Under the pieces are notes generated by a model. It ran no database searches and was not told where the DNA came from. It saw nothing but the letters and a program-made list of their open reading frames with translations. Below, piece after piece: positions 1 to 5,362 of a DNA stretch of 6,269 nt (its first letter is position 1; each line of letters opens with the position of its first letter). Position numbers and translations under genes: made by a program. Source of the DNA: a bacterium (GTDB lineage: Bacteria > Cyanobacteriota > Sericytochromatia > S15B-MN24 > VGJW01). The stretch spans positions 1-6,269 of the forward strand of contig JAJYIO010000167.1 in assembly GCA_021790035.1 (NCBI GenBank), in the 5' to 3' direction.

Positions 1-1910
1 CCGATCTGATCGATGTTGCCATCCTTGGCCTCGAGTTCGAGGATGGAGAGCGCCCGGTCCAGCGGGACGGCCTTCTTGTAGGGGCGATCCGAGGCCGTCA
101 AGGCGTCGTAGATGTCCGAGATGGTCATGATCCGGGACTGGATAGGTATCTCCTTGGAGTTGCGGCGGTTGGGATAGCCCGATCCATTCAGCTTCTCGTG
201 GTGGGCGTAGGCAATCTTCGGCACGTCCTTGAGCTCGCTGGTCCACGGGATCTGCGAGAGGAACCGGAACGTGTGAGTGACGTGGCTCTCGATCTCCAGG
301 CGCTCGGTGGCATCGAGACTGCCGCGTCGGATCGAGAGGTACCCGACCTCCTCGGGCGTGAGCAGCTGCCGCACGCCGCCGTCTTCACCCAGGAAGGTCT
401 GCTGGGCGATCTCGAGCAAGATGGCGAAGTTACCGTCCTCGAGCACCGTGGGCTCGTTGGCGTCGAGCACGACCTTGAGGTAACGCTCCAGGGCCTCGAG
501 CCGGTCCTCGAAGGCCCGGGTCATGTCCGGGTTCTCCTCGAGATAGCCCTCCATGCCCCGGCTCAGGAGAGTCTCGAGCCGGCGCGAAGCGAACTCCGCC
601 TTTGCGGCCTTGCAGACATACTCGAAGCGCCCCTTGATGAGATCGAGATGCCAGGGATAGAGCTTCTTGGCCTTGACCAGGACTTCCTCGCGCACCCCGA
701 CCTTGCCGAAGTCGTGCAGGAGAGAGGCGTACCGGATCTCCTTGATCTGATCCCGCGAAAAGGACAGGTCCCGAAAGGGTGGATCCTCGGAGCGGTCCAG
801 AGCCTCCGCCAGGCCGACCGTGAGGGCCGCCACGCGGGCACTGTGCCCCGAGGTGGTCGGGTCTCGGCTTTCAATCGCCGTGACCGAAGCGTTGACGAAG
901 CCATCGAAAAGATCGTGGATGCTGCGATACAGGATGTTGTTCTCGAGCGCGACGGCCGCCTGAGACGCCAGAGAATTGACGAGCTCCTCCGACCAGGAGT
1001 CGAATGGCACCACCCCGCCCTCCGCCGCGGCGGCGTCCTTCAGGATGAAGTCCCACTGCTTCTTGCGATTGATGAGCTGGACGATGCCGATCGTCTCGTT
1101 GCTGCGGTTCTTCATCGGAACCACGAGCATGGACTTGGTCCGGTACCCGTTCTTCTCGTCGAGGTCGTGATTGAAGCTGTAGGCCGCACCCGGAGGCAGG
1201 TGGTAGACATCCGATAGATTCAAGCTGATGCCGGACAGGGCAACATAGCCGGCAATCGAGCTCCGGCTGATGGGCATCGTGAATTCCTTGTACGAAAGAT
1301 TGAAGGAATCGTTCTGACTGAGCTTGAACCGGAGAATCTTCTCCTTTTCGGCCGATTCTTCGACGAGATAGAGCGATCCCGCGTCCGCCTGCGTGACTTC
1401 GCGGCACTTGCGCAGGATCAGATCCAAGAGGTCGTCGTGATTGCGCTCGGTGGATAGTGCCACACCGATACGGTTGAGCTCCTGGAGCTTGCGCGAGTAG
1501 GCATCCAGCTCGTTGATGACCCGAGCGGTCTCCTGGCGACTGTTGAGATACAGGTAGGCGCTCTCGATGGTGCGCCGCAGCATACGGTGGCGATAAGGCT
1601 CCTCGATCTCCGCCCACACGATCTCTGGAGGAAAGCCGCCGAGCGCCTCTTCCCCCCCCTCGGGAAGCAACAGGATCACGACGCCGCTCTCGCGCACGAA
1701 GGCCGAAAGGACCTCGATCGGCCAGCCCCCGAAGGCGAATTCCGCGTCCAGCAGGAGGATCTGGAGGGAAGCGCCGGCCGGGGCCGGAGGCAGGTCGGCC
1801 AGGCGATCATAGCGCTCGCAGACGACGCCGTCCTCCTCGAGGGCCGCCAGCATGGCATCGTGGCGAGGAGCTCGAGAGGCGACGAGGCGCCGCGTGACCG
1901 TTTCGTCCAT
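1..1910 (-). CDS. Pseudo-receiver/GAF/HD-GYP cyclic-di-GMP phosphodiesterase, C-terminus cut by window edge
   Basis: HD-GYP proteins hydrolyse the bacterial second messenger c-di-GMP in the cytoplasm. The visible 636 codons read as three parts. Residues 1-120 resemble a degenerate response-regulator receiver: ILLLDAEF supplies a strand ending in Asp55, VVILLLP a later strand, and EEPY stands where receivers have KPF. Residues about 140-325 are a GAF domain (GYRTKSMLVVPM, IGIVQLINRK, then SLASQAAVALEN leading into a signalling helix). From about 330 comes HD-GYP: GHSARV, LLHDFGKVGV (H399, D400, K403), HHEKLNGSGYP (570-580) and SDIYDALTASDRPYK. All expected metal-binding motifs and the GYP signature are present, so activity is likely. 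About 115 extra residues separate the HD and HHE motifs. An in-frame TAA lies 9 nt upstream of the ATG, leaving only ATG 1910 or GTG 1913 as full-length starts. There is no membrane segment. It follows the kinase gene by 79 nt. The final few dozen residues lie outside the window. Confidence 0.93.
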   Translation of the reverse strand, partial: MDETVTRRLVASRAPRHDAMLAALEEDGVVCERYDRLADLPPAPAGASLQILLLDAEFAFGGWPIEVLSAFVRESGVVILLLPEGGEEALGGFPPEIVWAEIEEPYRHRMLRRTIESAYLYLNSRQETARVINELDAYSRKLQELNRIGVALSTERNHDDLLDLILRKCREVTQADAGSLYLVEESAEKEKILRFKLSQNDSFNLSYKEFTMPISRSSIAGYVALSGISLNLSDVYHLPPGAAYSFNHDLDEKNGYRTKSMLVVPMKNRSNETIGIVQLINRKKQWDFILKDAAAAEGGVVPFDSWSEELVNSLASQAAVALENNILYRSIHDLFDGFVNASVTAIESRDPTTSGHSARVAALTVGLAEALDRSEDPPFRDLSFSRDQIKEIRYASLLHDFGKVGVREEVLVKAKKLYPWHLDLIKGRFEYVCKAAKAEFASRRLETLLSRGMEGYLEENPDMTRAFEDRLEALERYLKVVLDANEPTVLEDGNFAILLEIAQQTFLGEDGGVRQLLTPEEVGYLSIRRGSLDATERLEIESHVTHTFRFLSQIPWTSELKDVPKIAYAHHEKLNGSGYPNRRNSKEIPIQSRIMTISDIYDALTASDRPYKKAVPLDRALSILELEAKDGNIDQI

Positions 1911-1918
1911 CACACGGA

Positions 1919-1924
1919 ATTATA
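1919..1924 (-). promoter_or_regulatory. Perfect TATAAT -10 element just upstream of the HD-GYP start
   Basis: On the minus strand TATAAT is followed by TCCGTGTG and then ATG. A transcript started from it would begin at or next to the start codon, so the mRNA could be leaderless. No Shine-Dalgarno sequence sits at normal spacing; the nearest purine run (GGAGAG) is 18 nt away. No -35 hexamer is visible at 16-18 nt spacing, so chance occurrence is possible. Confidence 0.35.
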
Positions 1925-1989
1925 ACCGCTCTCCGCGGCGAGCTCCGGTGATCTCTCGAAGGGCCCCACCAAGCCGAGATCTCGGGGGT

Positions 1990-3957
1990 TCAGCGCGCGG
2001 CCAGGAGTCCCCTGCCCAGCAGGGCGCGCAGACCCGTTCCGCTCTTCCCCCTGGCCTCCGGCTCGAGGCGACTCTGCAACCTCCCGAGCAGGTCCTCGGC
2101 CAGGGCGGCGAGCTCCTCGGACGGTTTTTCCGCCAGGCAAGCCTGCAAGGCGCCAGCGGCCTCGCCCGGGTTGCCCGCGGTTGCCGCAACGTGGGCGTAC
2201 ATGATGTGAAGCTGCGAGCGATCGCCTGGCGGCGCCTCGGCCACGGCGGCACGGAGCGTCGCCAGGGCCTCCTGGTATCTGAAACACCGGACGAGGCCCT
2301 CGGCAAGCCTGGCCTTCCCGCTCCAGCTCGGCTCGATGGCCTCGGCCTGCTGGAACGCCGCGATCGCCTCGGGCGCCCGGCCGAGCGCCAGGAGGACCTC
2401 GCCGAGCAGGGAAAAACCCGATGCGCTCGGCCGGCGCGACAGCAGCGCGCTCAGCATGTCCCGGGCCTCCTCGTGGCGGCCCTGGCCGACCCACAAGACC
2501 GCGAGGTTATGCTGGGCCTCGGGCCGGGAGGAATCGACCGCGATGGCCTTCAGGAAAAGATCCTCGGCCTCGCCCAGGCCTCCGAGTTCGAAACGCAGGG
2601 CCCCCAGGTTGAACAGGACCTGATAGTCCATCGGATCCAGCCGCTGGGCCTCCTCGAACTCGAGAAGCGCCTCTCGCGTCCGCCCCTGCCCGTACAGCAG
2701 GCGCCCCAGCTCGAGGTGTGCGCGCGACGATTCCGGGTGGCGCAGGACGGTATCCGAGGCGATCTCCGCCGCCTCCATCAGGCGGCCGAGTTCGCGACGC
2801 AAGGCCACCAGATCGAGGCAGGTAGCCAGATCCTCGGGGGCCAGGGTCCAGGCGCGCTCGATCATCCGGGAAGCCGCTTCGGGCTGTCCCCGCCTGGCGT
2901 AGGCACGCCCCAGACGACGGTATGCCGAGACATTCGCCGGATCCGAGTGAATGGCCTTCAGGTAACAGTCGAAGGCCGGGTCTACCTGCTCGAGCCGTTC
3001 GAGGGCATCCCCCAGGCAGAACCAGGCCTCGGCACCGACGGCGTCGAGGGCCGCCGCCTGCTGGAAGCAATGCGCCGCATCCTGCCACCGGGCGCGTTCG
3101 GCGTGGAGCTTGCCCTGCGCCAGGTGGATCGCGGGATCGCGCAGCACCTGTTCGAGGTCGAAGGAGAGCTGGCCGGCGGATACATAACGCTCGTCGACAT
3201 CCTTCGCCAGGCAGCGCAGAAGAACCTTCGCGAGGCCCTCGGGAAGGAGCGGATTGAACTCCCGCGGGTCGCTGGGGCGATCGTACAGGAGGCGGTGCGC
3301 CATCCCCGTGATGTCATCCGCCGCGAACGGCAAGGCTCCCGTCAGCGCCTTGAACAGGACCACCCCGACCGCGAAGATGTCCGCCCGGTTGTCGACCATG
3401 GTCGGATCGAGGAGCTGCTCGGGAGACATGTACACGATGGTCCCCAGCATCATCTTGGTCTGGGTGATCTCGGGATGCAGCGCCACCCGGGCCAGCCCGA
3501 AATCGGTCATCTGGACCTGCCCGGAGGGGCTGATGATGAGATTGGCGGGCTTGATGTCACGATGCACCAGCTGGCGCTCGTTGTAGAGGTAATCGAGAGC
3601 GCTGCAGAGCTGGATCCCCCACTCGATGACCTGCACCATCGACGGACGCCCGGCTTCCATCATCGCCTGGAGAGTCGTGCCAGGCTGATAATCGAGCACC
3701 AGGTAGTGACGCCCCTCCCAGACGCCGCCGCTGTGAGCCTTGACGATGTTGGGGTGGTCGAGGGAGCAGTGAATCCGCACCTCCCGCTCGAACCGCTGGC
3801 GCTGTTCCTCGTCCGGCAGGGCGCTCTCCCGCTCGAGGATCATCTCCTTGATGGCGAAGAGCTGCCCCGTGGCGGGATCCTGGGCCAGGTGCACGCGGCC
3901 CGTCACACCGTCGGCAACAAGTGTGATGAGCTCGTAGCCCGCGAACTGCTCGTACAT
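1990..3957 (-). CDS. Hanks-type Ser/Thr protein kinase with C-terminal TPR solenoid
   Basis: This 655-residue protein should phosphorylate Ser/Thr on partner proteins in the cytoplasm. Residues about 8-275 form a complete kinase domain: glycine loop ADGVTGRV (first Gly replaced by Ala), AIK with K37, alpha-C E59, HRDIKPAN (D134, K136, N139), DFG (152-154), SPE (178-180), D193 and R257. All catalytic residues are present and it is an RD kinase; the activation loop holds T165, T167 and T173 as possible autophosphorylation sites. Residues about 276-613 are roughly ten consecutive 33-36-residue TPRs (for example AHLELGRLLYGQGRTREALL), normally a protein-binding scaffold. A short basic tail follows. 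There is no transmembrane segment, so it is probably soluble, unlike PknB-type receptors. ATG 3957 (MYEQFAGYEL) is chosen because the kinase fold begins at once and a weak AGGG lies 10 nt upstream. A TTG at 4011 would add 18 residues but has no ribosome site. The partner is unknown; MglA/MglB and the HD-GYP protein are neighbours. Confidence 0.93.
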   Translation of the reverse strand: MYEQFAGYELITLVADGVTGRVHLAQDPATGQLFAIKEMILERESALPDEEQRQRFEREVRIHCSLDHPNIVKAHSGGVWEGRHYLVLDYQPGTTLQAMMEAGRPSMVQVIEWGIQLCSALDYLYNERQLVHRDIKPANLIISPSGQVQMTDFGLARVALHPEITQTKMMLGTIVYMSPEQLLDPTMVDNRADIFAVGVVLFKALTGALPFAADDITGMAHRLLYDRPSDPREFNPLLPEGLAKVLLRCLAKDVDERYVSAGQLSFDLEQVLRDPAIHLAQGKLHAERARWQDAAHCFQQAAALDAVGAEAWFCLGDALERLEQVDPAFDCYLKAIHSDPANVSAYRRLGRAYARRGQPEAASRMIERAWTLAPEDLATCLDLVALRRELGRLMEAAEIASDTVLRHPESSRAHLELGRLLYGQGRTREALLEFEEAQRLDPMDYQVLFNLGALRFELGGLGEAEDLFLKAIAVDSSRPEAQHNLAVLWVGQGRHEEARDMLSALLSRRPSASGFSLLGEVLLALGRAPEAIAAFQQAEAIEPSWSGKARLAEGLVRCFRYQEALATLRAAVAEAPPGDRSQLHIMYAHVAATAGNPGEAAGALQACLAEKPSEELAALAEDLLGRLQSRLEPEARGKSGTGLRALLGRGLLAAR

Positions 3958-3986
3958 GGCATCTTGACCCTGCTGGATCGCGTTCA

Positions 3987-4013
3987 GTTTGAACGGGCCC
4001 GATCCATTCAAAC
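3987..4013 (-). repeat. Inverted repeat in the kinase leader
   Basis: GTTTGAA (3987-3993) and TTCAAAC (4007-4013) form perfect 7-bp arms around a 13-nt centre that itself contains GGGCCC. It lies 30 nt upstream of the kinase ATG, so in RNA it would be a leader stem-loop and in DNA a possible protein-binding site. It overlaps the alternative TTG start, which argues mildly that this stretch is leader and not coding. Confidence 0.4.
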
Positions 4014-4033
4014 CGGGAGCACTCTAGAGATTG

Positions 4034-4073
4034 CCTTGGAGCCATTGGCGCTGCTGCGCATAATTCTCCAAGG
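4034..4073 (-). repeat. Long-range inverted repeat that competes with the 4063-4078 palindrome
   Basis: CCTTGGAG (4034-4041) is perfectly complementary to CTCCAAGG (4066-4073). The 24-nt interval contains a small nested hairpin, GCGC-4 nt-GCGC at about 4048-4059. The distal arm is shared with the palindrome at 4063-4078, so in a transcript covering both only one of the two stems could form. This is an attenuator-like arrangement, inferred only from base pairing. Confidence 0.35.
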
Positions 4074-4088
4074 AGAATCTGTAAACAA
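4057..4088 (-). promoter_or_regulatory. Weak candidate promoter for the kinase gene
   Basis: Reading the minus strand, TTTACA (4085-4080, five of six matches to the -35 consensus) is followed after 17 nt by TATGCG (4062-4057, only three matches to the -10). An alternative pairing is TTGTTT (4088-4083), 17 nt, AATTAT (4065-4060). Neither is strong, but this is the most AT-rich patch of the gap and lies about 100 nt upstream of the kinase ATG. The kinase could instead be read through from mglA. Confidence 0.3.
4063..4078 (-). promoter_or_regulatory. Operator-like perfect palindrome
   Basis: ATTCTCC-AA-GGAGAAT on the plus strand gives perfect 7-bp arms with a 2-nt centre. It falls in the spacer between the candidate -35 and -10 elements of the kinase promoter, a classic repressor position. 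The 2-nt centre is too tight for an RNA hairpin without unpairing inner bases, which favours a dimeric DNA-binding protein. The binding protein is unknown. Confidence 0.4.
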
Positions 4089-4097
4089 GGCTAGTGC

Positions 4098-4124
4098 GTC
4101 CGTCACGAAGGGTCTGTGACGAAC
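4098..4124 (-). repeat. Stem-loop in the mglA-kinase gap, possible weak terminator
   Basis: In the minus-strand transcript GUUCGUCAC and GUGACGGAC pair as a 9-bp stem with one G-U pair and a 9-nt loop. On the plus strand the G-U position becomes a C-A mismatch, so the structure favours the minus-strand RNA. A U-rich stretch (TTGTTT) follows about 10 nt later, not directly, so it is at best an imperfect intrinsic terminator for the mglBA unit. Confidence 0.35.
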
Positions 4125-4126
4125 AT

Positions 4127-4156
4127 CTCCGAGGGAGTCTCGGAGCGCTGGCTCCG
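4127..4156 (-). repeat. Two overlapping, mutually exclusive hairpins after mglA
   Basis: CTCCGAG/CTCGGAG (4127-4133 and 4139-4145, 5-nt loop) and CGGAGC/GCTCCG (4141-4146 and 4151-4156, 4-nt loop) are both perfect and share 4141-4145. In RNA only one could form fully. They start 24 nt after the mglA stop and lack a following U tract, so they may protect the mglA mRNA end or modulate read-through into the kinase gene. Confidence 0.4.
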
Positions 4157-4180
4157 GCACCCAGAAAACCCGGTCGAGGA

Positions 4181-4759
4181 CTAGCTCAGGCGGTTGAGGA
4201 CGGCCTTGGAGACGGCCTTGAGCGTTGCGAACACGCCCGAGCCCTCGACCGCGACGGCCTCGAACGAAGAGACCCCACGCGGATTGATAGCCGCCTCGAG
4301 CTCCTCGAAGGTGCTGATGTTGCCGAGATCGCGCTTGTTGTACTGCAGCACGTACGGCACGGACTCGAGCGTCAGCCCGTACTCGCTCAAATTCTCTTCC
4401 ATGTTGCGCATGGATTCGATATTCTCTGCCATCTTCTCGCGCTGGGAATCGGCAACGAAGACGATGCCATCCACGCCGTTGAGGATGAGCTTGCGGCTGG
4501 CGTTGTACTCCACCTGGCCGGGCACGGTGTAGAGGCTGAACTTCGTCTTGAAGCCCTGAACCGAACCCAGATCCAGCGGCAGGAAGTCGAAGAAGAGCGT
4601 GCGCTCGGTCTCCGTCGCCAGGCTGATCATCTCCCCGCGGATACCCGGAGCGAGCTGCTTGAAGATGTACTCCAGGTTGGTCGTCTTTCCGCCAAGGCCG
4701 GTCCCGTAATAGACGATCTTGCAGTTGATCTCGCGACTTGCGTAGTTGATGAGGGCCAT
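4181..4759 (-). CDS. mglA: MglA-family small Ras-like GTPase
   Basis: MglA is the GTP/GDP switch that marks the leading pole and sets cell polarity and gliding or pilus-driven motility in Myxococcus; its GTP form binds motility and polarity effectors. The 192 residues match the family over their whole length. The N-terminus (INYASREINCKIVYYG) is followed by the P-loop GTGLGGKTTN (19-28). TETERTLFFDFLPL carries R53 and T54, YTVPGQ carries T78 and Q82, and NKRDL supplies the guanine-specificity motif at 141-145. Residues R53, T54, T78, Q82, N141 and D144 fall at the same numbers as in the characterised family members, as I recall them. The P-loop has Thr20 where Pro is usual. ATG 4759 is chosen because AGGAAGG lies 5 nt upstream and the family N-terminus starts there; a GTG at 4807 would add 16 unrelated residues. 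It follows mglB by 111 nt without an obvious promoter. Confidence 0.96.
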   Translation of the reverse strand: MALINYASREINCKIVYYGTGLGGKTTNLEYIFKQLAPGIRGEMISLATETERTLFFDFLPLDLGSVQGFKTKFSLYTVPGQVEYNASRKLILNGVDGIVFVADSQREKMAENIESMRNMEENLSEYGLTLESVPYVLQYNKRDLGNISTFEELEAAINPRGVSSFEAVAVEGSGVFATLKAVSKAVLNRLS

Positions 4760-4764
4760 ATCTG

Positions 4765-4771
4765 CCTTCCT
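4765..4771 (-). promoter_or_regulatory. Ribosome binding site of mglA
   Basis: AGGAAGG on the minus strand, 5 nt before ATG 4759. It decides the mglA start against the in-frame GTG at 4807, which would begin upstream of it. Confidence 0.75.
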
Positions 4772-4870
4772 AGATGCAAGACCACCGAACTCGGCGATCG
4801 GATTCACCAGGTCGAGGGGAACGAACCCGGGAGGGGCTAAAAATCACTGCGGCGTCTGCCTGATCTCGGA

Positions 4871-5350
4871 TCAGAAGAGATCGCTCAGCTTGGGGCCGGC
4901 GCTCGGTGCGGCCCGGAAGGGGGCTTCGGGTGTGCTGTTGTACATCGCCTGCATCTGCTGATTCAAGGTGTCCAGCATCTGGTCGACCCTGAACTTGATC
5001 TTCCCCACCGTGATCGCGTTGGAGAAAATGACCGCGATGAGGTCGTGCGTGACCAGCTGAGCCATGTAGATGCTCGAAGACTGGCCCTGCTGGAACATCC
5101 GCCGGAACTCGGTCTCGCCGACCAGGTTGGCGATCGCCTTGTTGGAACCGAACGATCCGGTGATGAGGGCCGACAGGGACATGGTATCGAGGGCATTGGT
5201 CTCGCCCTGAGCTGCGATGAGCTGACCACTCTTGTCCAGCAACAGAGCCGCCTTGGCACCTGAGTCCATGACCAGGTTCCCGAGCGAGTTGTTGATGGCG
5301 CGGATGCCCTCTTCCGTGAGGACAAGATTGCCGGTGCCGCGGTGAAGCAT
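4871..5350 (-). CDS. mglB: MglB-like Roadblock/LC7 protein, putative MglA GTPase-activating partner
   Basis: Roadblock/LC7 proteins of the MglB type dimerise, bind MglA-GTP and stimulate its hydrolysis, which restricts active MglA to one pole. The 159-residue protein has the family layout: a first helix (EEGIRAINNSLGNLVMDS), a strand AALLLDKSGQLIAAQGE, the DTMSLSALITGSFGSNKAIA helix, then GETEFRRMFQQG, a strand SSIYMAQLV, and LIAVIFSNAITVGKIKFRV leading into the last helix. An Ala/Pro-rich linker then ends in the acidic-hydrophobic tail KLSDLF, resembling the C-terminal tail of myxococcal MglB that contacts MglA. Its place directly upstream of mglA supports MglB over other Roadblock families. 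ATG 5350 has a perfect AGGAGG 6 nt upstream, and the upstream stop codon lies only 10 nt away, implying coupled translation. It has no membrane segment. Confidence 0.9.
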   Translation of the reverse strand: MLHRGTGNLVLTEEGIRAINNSLGNLVMDSGAKAALLLDKSGQLIAAQGETNALDTMSLSALITGSFGSNKAIANLVGETEFRRMFQQGQSSSIYMAQLVTHDLIAVIFSNAITVGKIKFRVDQMLDTLNQQMQAMYNSTPEAPFRAAPSAGPKLSDLF

Positions 5351-5356
5351 GGCAGG

Positions 5357-5362
5357 CCTCCT
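5357..5362 (-). promoter_or_regulatory. Ribosome binding site of mglB overlapping the upstream stop
   Basis: AGGAGG on the minus strand, 6 nt before ATG 5350. The TAG that ends the preceding gene (5363-5361) overlaps its first bases, so ribosomes finishing the upstream gene would stop on the mglB site. This ties the two genes into one translationally linked operon. Confidence 0.8.

Noticed and set aside
198..1217. Plus-strand open frame of 339 codons opposite the HD-GYP gene.
   Set aside because: The opposite strand encodes intact GAF and HD-GYP motifs in one uninterrupted frame, so this is a shadow.
1974..1985. Perfect 12-bp palindrome CCGAGATCTCGG between the kinase stop and the HD-GYP gene.
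   Set aside because: It can form only a 4-bp stem with a 4-nt loop, has no U tract after it, and short self-complementary GC-rich words are common. It is not strong enough to call a terminator or operator.
3958..4011. TTG at 4011 as the kinase start.
   Set aside because: It has no ribosome site, the added 18 residues look unlike protein, and an inverted repeat overlaps the codon. ATG 3957 directly precedes the kinase fold.
1852..4119. Long plus-strand open frame (755 codons) covering the kinase gene.
   Set aside because: It is antisense to a kinase with all catalytic motifs and ten TPRs. Its translation is low-complexity and rich in Arg, Gly, Leu and Glu with no domain pattern, as expected from GC-rich codon bias on the opposite strand.
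4760..4807. GTG at 4807 as an extended start for mglA.
   Set aside because: The extra 16 residues are absent from the family and the AGGAAGG ribosome site lies inside them, pointing to ATG 4759.
4800..4835. GGGTTCGTTCCCC on the minus strand resembles a tRNA T-arm.
   Set aside because: The conserved A of the T-loop is missing and no D-arm, anticodon arm or acceptor stem can be found around it.
4094..4840. Plus-strand open frame of 248 codons opposite mglA.
   Set aside because: It is fully antisense to a near-perfect MglA and has no ribosome site or recognisable motif.
4839..4873. Possible terminator after mglB: a TGATC/GATCA hairpin over the stop codon and a TTTTT run.
   Set aside because: The stem is only 5 bp with a 3-nt loop and the T run is about 17 nt away with no stem beside it. 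mglA needs read-through from here because no promoter is visible in the gap.
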